DNA of 64,000 nt from assembly GCA_029541985.1 (NCBI GenBank), contig CP095414.1:62001-126000 (forward strand), written 5' to 3'. This DNA comes from Bacteroidales bacterium F22 (GTDB taxonomy: Bacteria; Bacteroidota; Bacteroidia; Bacteroidales; Bacteroidaceae). The position numbers and the translations under genes are program-made. The notes beneath the pieces were generated by a model, which saw only the letters and a program-made list of their open reading frames with translations, was not told where the DNA came from and did not search any database. Positions 56,469 to 64,000 of this stretch are shown in pieces (positions within the stretch are counted from its first letter, which is position 1; every line of letters starts with the position of its first letter).

Positions 56469-57458
56469 TCACTGGGGGCTGATGATGTATTGTTGTAGAA
56501 AATGACGAACGGTCTGGGTATATTTCTTTGGGGCCTGTTTATATGCATAGGCATGGATTGCTCCTGGAACTAACAATAGCTGTTTTGGTGCTGGCTTGGC
56601 TTCGAAGAGTGGATAGACCATGCTTGTAGGGACATAGTGGTCTTCTGTCCCATGGATAAAGAGCATGGGAAGTGTGCATTTCTTGACTTGTTCCAAAGCA
56701 CTTGCTTCTTTGAATCCCCAGCCAAAACGGAGTTTACTGAATAGGTCAGCTGCATATAATATGGGGAAGGTAGGTAATTTATATCTTTCTTTGAGTTCCT
56801 TCTTAAATTGATCCCATACTGACGTATAGCCACAGTCTTCGACAAAAGCTTTGACATAAGGGGGGAGTTGCTCTCCTGATACCATCATGGTGGTGGCTGC
56901 GCCCATGGAGATACCGTGTACGACTAGTTGGGTAGCATGGATTGTTTTGTTTTGCAATGAATCATGATAGGTCGTTTGGAATAGTTGATTGGCTACGTCC
57001 ATCCATGCCAATACGTCTAGACGGTCTTTCCATCCCATCTGTATGGCTTCTCCTTCACTTTGTCCGTGGTATTGCAAGTCCGGGAGGAGTATGTTGTATC
57101 CCAAGTCATGATTGTAAAGGTAGCCTATGTGCATCATTCTATAGGCGCAAGCTTCGTAGCCGTGTACGATGACTGCAGTATGATTTGTTCGTTTGGCTGA
57201 TGCTACATAGTAAGCGTGGAGCTTTTTTCCTGCTGGATTGATAATCACGGTATCTTTCAGTGCTTGAACTTTTTCGAGACTATCGGTCCATTGCGCTAGA
57301 AATGGATATCTTTGATTCATCAATGCTTTGTTCCATGCTAAATCACGATGGATATCTGTTGGTTGGAGGGCAAAATCGGATAGATAATAACCTCCTCCTA
57401 GACTCACGATAACTAGGAGTACTAGAATGATACTAATTTTTTTAATCGTCTTTTTCAT
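56469..57458 (-). CDS. Alpha/beta hydrolase with N-terminal membrane anchor
   Basis: A 329-residue protein. An N-terminal hydrophobic segment (residues 7-25) serves as anchor or signal. The oxyanion region is AVIVHGYEACAYRM. The nucleophile is Ser in HGISMGAATT, the acid Asp in FIHGTEDHYVP, and the His near the C-terminus (GAIHAYAY). The ATG at 57458 (MKKTIKK) is preferred because the longer frame overlaps aroE and hides the membrane segment. Substrate unknown; similar proteins are annotated as serine aminopeptidase-type hydrolases. Confidence 0.88.
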   Translation of the reverse strand: MKKTIKKISIILVLLVIVSLGGGYYLSDFALQPTDIHRDLAWNKALMNQRYPFLAQWTDSLEKVQALKDTVIINPAGKKLHAYYVASAKRTNHTAVIVHGYEACAYRMMHIGYLYNHDLGYNILLPDLQYHGQSEGEAIQMGWKDRLDVLAWMDVANQLFQTTYHDSLQNKTIHATQLVVHGISMGAATTMMVSGEQLPPYVKAFVEDCGYTSVWDQFKKELKERYKLPTFPILYAADLFSKLRFGWGFKEASALEQVKKCTLPMLFIHGTEDHYVPTSMVYPLFEAKPAPKQLLLVPGAIHAYAYKQAPKKYTQTVRHFLQQYIISPQ

Positions 57459-57472
57459 CTTGTCGATTGTTT

Positions 57473-58219
57473 TTATTTCTGCCATATAGTCCACGAAGCT
57501 TCTGCTTGCAAACGAAGCATCTCTAAGCCGTTTTTTGTTTGGGCTCCTTGTGCTTTTCCTTTTTGGAGGAATAAGGTTTCTTCTGGATTGTACACTAGGT
57601 CGTAGAGTAAATGGTTAGGGGTGAGGTGATGGTAAGGAATGGCTGCACAATGAGAAATATTGGGATAGGTCCCTAATGGGGTGCAGTTGACAATCACTGT
57701 ATGGGTAGCCATGACCTCTGGAGTCAATTCTTCATAAGTCAGACAGCCTTCTTTCTTCTTTCGTGATACACGGATGGGGGTGATATGTAAGTCTTTTAAT
57801 CCTTGGAATACGGCTTTTGATGCACCTCCAGTTCCTAATATCAATGCTTTGTGATGATTTGGTTGTAACAATGGTCTGATGGATTCCGTGAACCCAATAA
57901 TATCGGTATTGTATCCTTCTAACTGATATCGGTCACCATCTCGAATAATCTTGATGACGTTTACTGCGTGGAGGCGTCCTGCTGTTGCAGGATCTAAAGT
58001 ATCTAAGTAGGGGATTACTTGCTCCTTATAGGGGATAGTCACATTGAGTCCCTTGAGCATGGATTGTGATTGAATCACTTTCGGAAGTTCTGTAATCGTA
58101 GCAATCTCATAGTTGGCATAGGTGGCCTCACATCTTTCTCGAGCAAATCGCTCAGTAAAATAATTCATACTGAAAGAATGTCCTAAGGGGTATCCAATTA
58201 ATCCAAACTGTTGTTTCAT
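57473..58219 (-). CDS. aroE: Shikimate dehydrogenase
   Basis: A 248-residue NADPH enzyme of the aromatic amino acid pathway. GHSFSMNYF binds shikimate near residue 14. LNVTIPYKE has the catalytic Lys near 65, and ILGTGGASKAV is the NADP fold near 126-136. QAKNGLEML-type sequence (QTKNGLEMLRLQAE) lies at the end. It starts 9 nt after the methyltransferase stop. It is part of the phoH-purC-menG-aroE series. Confidence 0.95.
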   Translation of the reverse strand: MKQQFGLIGYPLGHSFSMNYFTERFARERCEATYANYEIATITELPKVIQSQSMLKGLNVTIPYKEQVIPYLDTLDPATAGRLHAVNVIKIIRDGDRYQLEGYNTDIIGFTESIRPLLQPNHHKALILGTGGASKAVFQGLKDLHITPIRVSRKKKEGCLTYEELTPEVMATHTVIVNCTPLGTYPNISHCAAIPYHHLTPNHLLYDLVYNPEETLFLQKGKAQGAQTKNGLEMLRLQAEASWTIWQK

Positions 58220-58228
58220 CGTTTATGC

Positions 58229-58966
58229 TTATTTTATCGCCTCATAAAGAGTACATACTCCAAAAGTAAGGCGGGTGAAATTTACTTCTTTGAATCCTGC
58301 TTTGAGTAGAATCTCTTGCATGACTTCTCCTTGTGGAAAGGCTTCTATTGAGGCTGGTAGGTAGCTGTATGCTTCTTTATCTCCAGAGATGACACGTCCT
58401 ACTGTGGGCATGATAATCTTGCTATATATCCAGTATCCTTGACGCATGGGAAAGTGAGTAGGGTAACTGAGCTCAAGAATGACCAAACGTCCTCCTGCTT
58501 TGAGTACGCGGTGCATCTCGCTGAGTCCTGTATCCAATGATTGAAAATTGCGAATACCGAAGGCTACTGTGATAGCATCGAACTGTGCAGTTTGGAAGGT
58601 CAGTGCGGTAGAGTCTTCTTTCTTGAAAGTGATACGGGAATCTAATCCTAGCGCTTTTACTTTCTGTCTACCTACATCCATCATTCCTTCAGAGATGTCT
58701 GTAGCCATAATCTGAACTTGTGGAAGCATCGAAGCTGATTGGATAGCGAAATCACCTGTCCCTGTAGCGATGTCTAGTAGCATCTTAGGGTGGTGAGGAA
58801 GCAAGCATCTGATGGCTTTGCGTCTCCATCGTTTGTCTATCCCAAAGGATAAAGTATGGTTCAACCGGTCATAACTAGTGGCAATGTTGTCAAACATGCG
58901 TTCTACTAACACATGCTTCTCTTCTTGTCCACCATAGGGCTTGATTTCTTCTTGTTTATAGTTCAT
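58229..58966 (-). CDS. menG: Demethylmenaquinone methyltransferase (UbiE/MenG)
   Basis: A 245-residue SAM-dependent enzyme of the last step of menaquinone synthesis. [20 protein letters not shown] is near residues 26-45, motif [12 protein letters not shown] near 65, and [23 protein letters not shown] near 137-159 in parts. The family length is normal. It is followed by aroE after 9 nt. A stem-loop separates it from purC upstream. Confidence 0.95.
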   Translation of the reverse strand: MNYKQEEIKPYGGQEEKHVLVERMFDNIATSYDRLNHTLSFGIDKRWRRKAIRCLLPHHPKMLLDIATGTGDFAIQSASMLPQVQIMATDISEGMMDVGRQKVKALGLDSRITFKKEDSTALTFQTAQFDAITVAFGIRNFQSLDTGLSEMHRVLKAGGRLVILELSYPTHFPMRQGYWIYSKIIMPTVGRVISGDKEAYSYLPASIEAFPQGEVMQEILLKAGFKEVNFTRLTFGVCTLYEAIK

Positions 58967-58992
58967 ATAATGGGGCTATTCATAAAAATAAA

Positions 58993-59043
58993 GATGCAAA
59001 CTAAAAGAGATTCCATGAGGTAAAGAATGATTTAGTTTGCATC
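58993..59043 (-). terminator. Stem-loop between purC and menG
   Basis: A perfect 13-bp inverted repeat (58993-59005 with 59031-59043) with a 25-nt loop. On the minus strand it is followed by TTTATTTTTATG. It lies 38 nt after the purC stop. It may be a terminator or a processing signal. Confidence 0.5.
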
Positions 59044-59080
59044 TATTTGTTGTATTTAATCAAATCTGTCGCCTTTGTCT

Positions 59081-60031
59081 CTAAAGGGTTTTGAGGTAGG
59101 CATTTACATTCTTCTCTATACGAGATTCGATGTCATCACTATCAGCAGGTTGGAATTTTTCTCCCGAAATTTGTTCGAAGAGTTCCATGTAACGTTCACT
59201 GATGGATTGGATCACTTCTGGAGTCATAGTAGGAACCTTTTGTCCTTCTTTTCCTTGGAAGCCGTTTGCCATAAGCCATTCTCTGACAAATTCCTTAGAT
59301 AGTTGCTTCTGTTGTTCCCCTTTCTCTAAACGATCGAGATAGCCTTCTGTGTAGAAGTAACGACTAGAGTCTGGTGTATGAATTTCGTCCATGAGGTAGA
59401 TGGTTCCGTTGTGGTTACCAAATTCATATTTGGTGTCTACTAGAATCAATCCTCGGGCGGCAGCCATCTCTGTTCCTCGCTCGAATAAAGAGAGTGTGTA
59501 GTTTTCTAGTTGTTCGTATTCCTCTTTTGAAACTAATCCTTTGGCTAGAATCTCTTCACGACTGATGTCTTCATCATGCATTCCTTGTTCGGCTTTGGTG
59601 GTAGGCGTGATGATTGGTCTTGGAAAACGTTCATTCTCACGCATGCCATCTGGGATGGGGACTCCACATATTTCACGTGCTCCACTCTGATAATTTCTCC
59701 ATGCACTACCACATAAGTATCCTCGTACTATCATCTCTATAGGATAGCCTTCACAACGAATACCTGCTGTGACCATAGGGTCTGGAGTCGCGAGTTTCCA
59801 GTTTGGACATATATCTCTAGTTGCATCTAGAAATTTAGCTGCGATTTGGTTAAGCATCTGTCCTTTATAGGGGATTCCTTCTGGTAGGATGACGTCAAAT
59901 GCTGATATACGATCTGTTGCAATCATGATGAGCATTTCATCTCCTATGCTATATACTTCACGTACTTTTCCGTGATATACACTCTGTTGATTGTCAAATG
60001 TGATGTTTGTTTGGGTAAGAGCTTTTGTCAT
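59081..60031 (-). CDS. purC: SAICAR synthase
   Basis: A 316-residue purine pathway enzyme joining aspartate to [24 protein letters not shown] is the N-terminal ATP site; [16 protein letters not shown] follows. The middle carries [10 protein letters not shown]-type sequence ([13 protein letters not shown]) and the C-terminal half LVDTKYEFG. It is of the longer form common in Bacteroidota. Located 33 nt downstream of phoH. Confidence 0.96.
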   Translation of the reverse strand: MTKALTQTNITFDNQQSVYHGKVREVYSIGDEMLIMIATDRISAFDVILPEGIPYKGQMLNQIAAKFLDATRDICPNWKLATPDPMVTAGIRCEGYPIEMIVRGYLCGSAWRNYQSGAREICGVPIPDGMRENERFPRPIITPTTKAEQGMHDEDISREEILAKGLVSKEEYEQLENYTLSLFERGTEMAAARGLILVDTKYEFGNHNGTIYLMDEIHTPDSSRYFYTEGYLDRLEKGEQQKQLSKEFVREWLMANGFQGKEGQKVPTMTPEVIQSISERYMELFEQISGEKFQPADSDDIESRIEKNVNAYLKTL

Positions 60032-60064
60032 AAAATAATGGTTTAATAGTGATTATTATTTTCT

Positions 60065-61024
60065 TTATTTTTCGTGAAATTCTCTACTTATTGTCTCATG
60101 ATGTTCATAGGCATTGACTACTCGAGTGACTAGCTTATGTCGTACGATGTCATGTTTATCTAATTCGATGAAACTGATGCCTTCTATTCCTTTCAAAATG
60201 CGCATCGCTTCACGAAGACCTGATTTCTGAGAGTTGGGCAAATCAATTTGTGTCATATCTCCCGTTACTATCATCTTGCTATCGATACCCATACGGGTTA
60301 AAAACATTTTGATTTGTTGAGCTGTGGTATTTTGAGCTTCATCTAATATCACTACAGCATCATTGAGTGTTCTACCACGCATAAAGGCAAGTGGGGCTAT
60401 TTGAATGACATTCGTCTCCATATAATCTTTCAATTTGGCTGCTGGAATCATGTCTTGAAGGGCATCATATAATGGCTGAAGATAGGGATCTATCTTTTCC
60501 TTCATGTCTCCTGGTAAGAAACCTAATTTCTCTCCAGCTTCGACGGCAGGACGACTCAGGATGATTCGCTTGATTTGTTTCTCTTTGAGTGCTTTGACTG
60601 CAAGAGCTATGGCGGTGTAGGTCTTACCAGAACCAGCTGGACCTACAGCAAATAACATGTCATTTTTCTGAAAAGCATCTACTAGTTTCTGCTGATTGGC
60701 ACTTCTAGCACGAATGGGTTTCCCTTGTACGTTGAAGACGATAACTGCTTTGTCTGATTGATTGTTTACTTCACCTCCTCTGATGACAGTCTTGATATCA
60801 TCTTCTGTCAGTTTATTCGTAGCGGCACAAATCTGCTCTAATTTAGCGATGTTTTCATCAAAAGAGGCTATCTCCTCGGCATCTCCCATTACTTTGATGA
60901 TATAGTCTCTGGCGATAATCCGTAGCTTCGGATATAATACCTTTATCAATTGCATATTGATGTTGTTGATGCCATAAAAAATCACTGGATCTACATCTTC
61001 TAGGAGTATTCGTTTTTCTATCAT
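60065..61024 (-). CDS. PhoH-family ATPase
   Basis: A 319-residue protein. The N-terminal about 110 residues are KH/small-domain-like. The C-terminal PhoH ATPase has Walker A GPAGSGKT near residue 133, SRPAVEAGEKLGFLPGDM, and Walker B VILDEAQNTT near 225, then VTGDMTQIDLP. PhoH proteins are RNA-linked ATPases whose cellular role is incompletely known. It is the first gene of the minus-strand run phoH-purC-menG-aroE. A TAAATTTG box lies 47 nt before the ATG. Confidence 0.94.
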   Translation of the reverse strand: MIEKRILLEDVDPVIFYGINNINMQLIKVLYPKLRIIARDYIIKVMGDAEEIASFDENIAKLEQICAATNKLTEDDIKTVIRGGEVNNQSDKAVIVFNVQGKPIRARSANQQKLVDAFQKNDMLFAVGPAGSGKTYTAIALAVKALKEKQIKRIILSRPAVEAGEKLGFLPGDMKEKIDPYLQPLYDALQDMIPAAKLKDYMETNVIQIAPLAFMRGRTLNDAVVILDEAQNTTAQQIKMFLTRMGIDSKMIVTGDMTQIDLPNSQKSGLREAMRILKGIEGISFIELDKHDIVRHKLVTRVVNAYEHHETISREFHEK

Positions 61025-61070
61025 TCAGTTCCGAACTATAATTTTGACTCTTTTATTTCCTTTTATGGGA

Positions 61071-61078
61071 CAAATTTA
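61071..61078 (-). promoter_or_regulatory. -7 box for phoH-purC
   Basis: Minus-strand TAAATTTG fits TAnnTTTG. No clear -33 TTTG is seen at the right distance. A plus-strand TATATTTG (61113-61120) lies nearby and may serve the divergent gene at 61160. Confidence 0.4.
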
Positions 61079-61159
61079 CTCATTCGGAAAGAAAAGTCCA
61101 TCATTTTTTGAGTATATTTGCACTGATGATAAAAAATAGTTTGAATAAACTTACGAAAC

Positions 61160-61831
61160 ATGATTAAAACTTATTCTCACATTTATTTGTGTACTATATG
61201 CTTTATTTTGTTTAGTTGTGGCGGCGCTTCCTCTTCTTCTCGAAATAATTTAAAAGTAAAGCCTTTAGGGCTGGTCAATCGATTCCAACGTACTTTCAGT
61301 GCTTTAAATGCTAAACATCTTGTTTGCGCAAAAAAATATGGTATCAGTCCGATAGCAAATCGCAAAGTCGCTGAAAAGATGAAAGGGGACTTGGAAGAAT
61401 TGACTGATACGAAGTATTGTCATATTCAGGATTTGAAGTATAGCATTCCTTATTTGATTCCTCGTGCTGATGAATTATTATCGGATATCAGTAAGGCTTT
61501 TTATGATTCTTGTGTTTCGAAAAAATATGAACCTCATAAGTTAGTGGTCACTTCGGTTTTGAGGACGGAAGAGGATGTGCTGAAGTTGAGAAAGCGTAAT
61601 GTAAATGCTTCTAAGCAATCTTGTCATCGTTTCGGTACAACTTTTGATATTAGTTGGAAGCGATTTGAAAAAATAGGCTCTTCTTTCTTTAGTTTTGAAA
61701 GGTATAAAGAGGCATCACCAACGATATTAAAGCAGATTTTAGCACAAGTGCTTCGCGATAAGCAGGTGCAAAAAAGATGTTATGCTAAATACGAAGTCAG
61801 ACAGGCTTGTTTTCATATTACTTCTAGATAA
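61160..61831 (+). CDS. DUF5715 lipoprotein with an M15-peptidase-like motif
   Basis: A 223-residue lipoprotein (FILFSC, Cys20). It fits the DUF5715 family of Bacteroidota. Residues about 153-163 read SCHRFGTTFDI, the S-x-H-x-x-G-x-x-x-D zinc-site pattern of D-Ala-D-Ala carboxypeptidases (M15/VanY fold). The final QACFHIT offers a third metal ligand His, but the usual Glu-x-x-His catalytic Glu is not obvious. A cell-wall peptidase or binding role is inferred. The gene precedes truA by 18 nt. Confidence 0.72.
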   Translation: MIKTYSHIYLCTICFILFSCGGASSSSRNNLKVKPLGLVNRFQRTFSALNAKHLVCAKKYGISPIANRKVAEKMKGDLEELTDTKYCHIQDLKYSIPYLIPRADELLSDISKAFYDSCVSKKYEPHKLVVTSVLRTEEDVLKLRKRNVNASKQSCHRFGTTFDISWKRFEKIGSSFFSFERYKEASPTILKQILAQVLRDKQVQKRCYAKYEVRQACFHITSR

Positions 61832-61849
61832 TCGATATATTCGCTGATT

Positions 61850-62629
61850 ATGAATAGATATTTTATTACGCTTAGTTATGATGGTACCCATTATCATGGG
61901 TGGCAAATTCAACCTAACGGATCGAGTATACAGGAGATAGTGCAGAAGGCTTTGTCTCTTGTCTTGCGTGTCGATATTACTATTTATGGGGCTGGACGAA
62001 CTGATACGGGGGTCAGTGCTCATATGATGGTGGCTCATTTTGATTTTGATAAATCGTTTGATAGTCGTAAACTACTTTTTAGGTTGAATCGACTATTACC
62101 TCCTGATATTGCTATTCAAGATATTGCTTTGGTCGCTCCTGATGCTCATGCTAGGTTTGATGCTACTTATAGGTATTATCGCTATCGTATAACAGACCGT
62201 AAAGACCCTTTTCTGCGCCATGATACTTGGCGTTTTGATTTTTATCTGGATTACGATAAGATGAATGAAGCAGCCAACTTGCTTCTGTCATATACTGACT
62301 TTACTAGTTTTAGCAAATTACGGACGAGTGTCAAGACGAATAATTGTCAGTTGATGGAAGCTAAATGGATACAGGAATCAGAGCATCTGTGGGTGTTTCA
62401 TATCAAAGCTGACCGTTTCCTTCGCAATATGGTTCGTGCTGTAGTGGGTACACTCCTGGAAGTGGGAAGAGGTCGGATGTCGATGGAGGAATTTATACAG
62501 GTAGTGGAAAGTAAAAACCGTAATAATGCTGGCGTTTCTGTTCCTGGCCATGCCTTGTCTTTGGTTGAAATCGGATATCCTTATTCTATTAGTAGTGGGA
62601 TGAAGTTAATGAGTCAATTGCATCGATAG
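61850..62629 (+). CDS. truA: tRNA pseudouridine synthase A
   Basis: A 259-residue enzyme making pseudouridine at positions 38-40 of tRNAs. The catalytic Asp52 is in GAGRTDTGVSA. SYDGTHYHGWQIQPN at the start and FLRNMVRAVVGTLLEVG near 193-209 are family motifs. No odd features. It may be co-transcribed with the DUF5715 gene. Confidence 0.96.
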   Translation: MNRYFITLSYDGTHYHGWQIQPNGSSIQEIVQKALSLVLRVDITIYGAGRTDTGVSAHMMVAHFDFDKSFDSRKLLFRLNRLLPPDIAIQDIALVAPDAHARFDATYRYYRYRITDRKDPFLRHDTWRFDFYLDYDKMNEAANLLLSYTDFTSFSKLRTSVKTNNCQLMEAKWIQESEHLWVFHIKADRFLRNMVRAVVGTLLEVGRGRMSMEEFIQVVESKNRNNAGVSVPGHALSLVEIGYPYSISSGMKLMSQLHR

Positions 62630-62694
62630 GTAAACAATAGAAGAATGAAGTTAATTAATAGATACTTTTAAGTGTCTCAATACATATATCAATT

Positions 62695-63420
62695 ATGAAA
62701 TCTATATTCCGTACAGTTCTAAATATGTCTCTTATCGCTGGGACGATTGTTGTTGTCAATAAACCTCTTAATGTAATGGGCCAGACTCAAACAGCTGATT
62801 CTACAGTCGTTCGTACCACTATTCCTGAGACTCCTTCAAAGGTTGTCTATGACTATGCGATGGCTAAGTGCTTCTTGAATATGCCTGATGATGTGATGCC
62901 ATTGCTTAGTACGGTCAACAGAGCTGATTTTGTTGATTTCTGGGCTAGTCATATGACGGCTAAGGTTACTAATAAGTTGCAGGGTACTAGTGTGATGGAT
63001 ATGCTGTCGGAAGATTATCTACATATTAAGACGGGAGCTGCTTCTGAAGTAGCTATCAAATTGATTCCTATAAAAAGAGATACAGTGATTTGTATGTCGT
63101 ACACTGTTCATGCTCCATTGGCTGATAGTCATATAGAACTCTATAACCTCCAATGGGAACGTTTGGCTGATAAGGATTTTATCCAAGAACCACAATTAAA
63201 TGATTTCTTTGTGCAATGTCCTGATACTGCATCATTGGCTGAAAAGCAGTCTTTTAAAATGGCAATAGCTCCTTTGAATGTCTTCTTAAGATCTATCATC
63301 TTATCTCCAAATAATACGAACTTGGTTTATCTTCTTACTAGTGTGAAAGAACTGACTGAAGAACAACAAAAAACGATGAAACCTTATTTAAAAGATTCCA
63401 TCGTCGTTAATTTGAAGTAG
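62695..63420 (+). CDS. DUF3256-type secreted protein
   Basis: A 241-residue protein with a signal peptide (cleavage near NVMGQ, residue 29-30). The body fits DUF3256: CFLNMPDDVMPLLSTVNRADFVDF in parts, KVTNKLQGTSVMDMLSEDYL, and a final strand SIVVNLK. This family is restricted to Bacteroidales, function unknown. It has 65 nt to truA upstream and converges with the DUF4270 gene. Confidence 0.8.
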   Translation: MKSIFRTVLNMSLIAGTIVVVNKPLNVMGQTQTADSTVVRTTIPETPSKVVYDYAMAKCFLNMPDDVMPLLSTVNRADFVDFWASHMTAKVTNKLQGTSVMDMLSEDYLHIKTGAASEVAIKLIPIKRDTVICMSYTVHAPLADSHIELYNLQWERLADKDFIQEPQLNDFFVQCPDTASLAEKQSFKMAIAPLNVFLRSIILSPNNTNLVYLLTSVKELTEEQQKTMKPYLKDSIVVNLK

Positions 63421-63443
63421 AGATTGTTATTGGTCTCTCTGTT

Positions 63444-64000
63444 TTAGTCTTTGTGAAATGTAGTATAGATGATATTCAAATCTGTTGTATCATCTCCACC
63501 AGTGAGTTTGACTTTGGTTAATGATAGGTCATTTTCTACACTGATTAGTGTGGAACTGTTAGTACCACCATAAGTCAAATTGACTGGAACTAAATACATT
63601 TTATTCCATTGGTTTTCTTCTTCCCATGCTTTCTCTTCAGCATCTGTCCAACCACCTGCTTCTTCACGTGCATCTTCTTTTTCTTCTATACAATATTTGA
63701 TTAGGTTAGAGATGTTTGAGAATACATAATTATTTGCATCATCTCCTGAAGTAGTCAAACTGGTATAGAAAGAAGTAGTACTGTCTGGAAGCTCGTTGTC
63801 TTCGAAGAAGCTCTTATAATCTTTTGCTCTAACTAATAACAAGTAGGTAGGTGCTGGCATAGCATATTCACTATCATCATTGTCAATATATGACTGAAAC
63901 TTGATTGATGCTGAGTTGATGGTGTTGCCAGTAGTTGAGTCGATAATCTCATCCAATGGCAAGTCAACTTCTGTCATGATTCCAGCGGGTGACTTGATGT
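63444..64000 (-). CDS. DUF4270 lipoprotein, C-terminal part (5' end outside window)
   Basis: The frame runs off the right edge; 63977 is an internal Met, preceded in frame by IKSPAGI. The visible 184 residues include IKSPAGI-x(4)-VDLPLDEI, SASIKFQSY, and a C-terminal KVKLTGG...LNIIYT strand set typical of DUF4270 envelope lipoproteins. An Asp/Glu-rich stretch with EEKEDAREEAGGW lies in the middle. Function unknown. Confidence 0.8.
   Translation of the reverse strand, partial: IKSPAGIMTEVDLPLDEIIDSTTGNTINSASIKFQSYIDNDDSEYAMPAPTYLLLVRAKDYKSFFEDNELPDSTTSFYTSLTTSGDDANNYVFSNISNLIKYCIEEKEDAREEAGGWTDAEEKAWEEENQWNKMYLVPVNLTYGGTNSSTLISVENDLSLTKVKLTGGDDTTDLNIIYTTFHKD

Noticed and set aside
1-64000. 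CRISPR array, rRNA operon, complete insertion sequence
   Set aside because: I found no regularly spaced direct repeats, no rRNA sequence and no transposase frame in the window.

Overview
The window reads as a chromosome segment of a member of the Bacteroidota, order Bacteroidales; a Prevotellaceae-like host is possible but I cannot fix the genus. Supporting signs are SusC/SusD pairs, a hybrid two-component regulator, DUF4270, DUF3256 and DUF5715 lipoproteins, a phoH-purC-menG-aroE gene run, Bacteroidota-type promoters (TTTG about 17-22 nt before TAnnTTTG), and A+T-rich DNA throughout.

Layout. 1-5625: a same-strand defence-like cassette. An unidentified protein cut by the window edge is followed by a PD-(D/E)XK nuclease, an OLD-family ATPase/TOPRIM nuclease (GajA-like) and a UvrD-like helicase (GajB-like), closed by a strong terminator. 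5626-6890: mobile-element debris, with a relaxase C-terminal remnant fused to a duplicated piece of mnmE, a small membrane ORF and a frameshifted zinc ribbon. 6891-16469: mostly core genes: mnmE, a nucleoside phosphorylase, a DUF2007 protein, floA-nfeD, a TPR/PD40 protein, ttcA, tRNA-Glu(CUC), a nitroreductase, an AraC regulator and a lipoprotein.

16739-45427: a large agar/agarose polysaccharide utilisation locus. It holds a beta-helix protein, a hybrid two-component regulator, two GH16 beta-agarases, SusC, SusD, a surface glycan-binding protein, a GH117 3,6-anhydro-L-galactosidase, a GH2 beta-galactosidase, two dehydrogenases, an aldehyde dehydrogenase, an enolase-superfamily cycloisomerase, a mutarotase, a RhaT-like permease, a third GH16 and a Ser-type sulfatase. 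Together they can plausibly take agar from polymer to galactose and 3,6-anhydro-L-galactose, and carry the latter to a 2-keto-3-deoxy acid. The kinase and aldolase that would finish the route are not in the window.

45485-53281: a directly repeated gene pair (a variable-core secreted protein and a TPR protein) flanks about 4.2 kb of decayed genes: a DNA methyltransferase N-terminus, a DUF1998 helicase C-terminus with an in-frame stop, and a TraG-type coupling protein with several frameshifts. It looks like the remains of a conjugative element and a defence island. 53488-64000: a LytTR-TonB gene pair, tRNA-Ser(GCU), LemA, a TPM protein, a hydrolase, aroE, menG/ubiE, purC, phoH, a DUF5715 protein, truA, a DUF3256 protein and the end of a DUF4270 lipoprotein.
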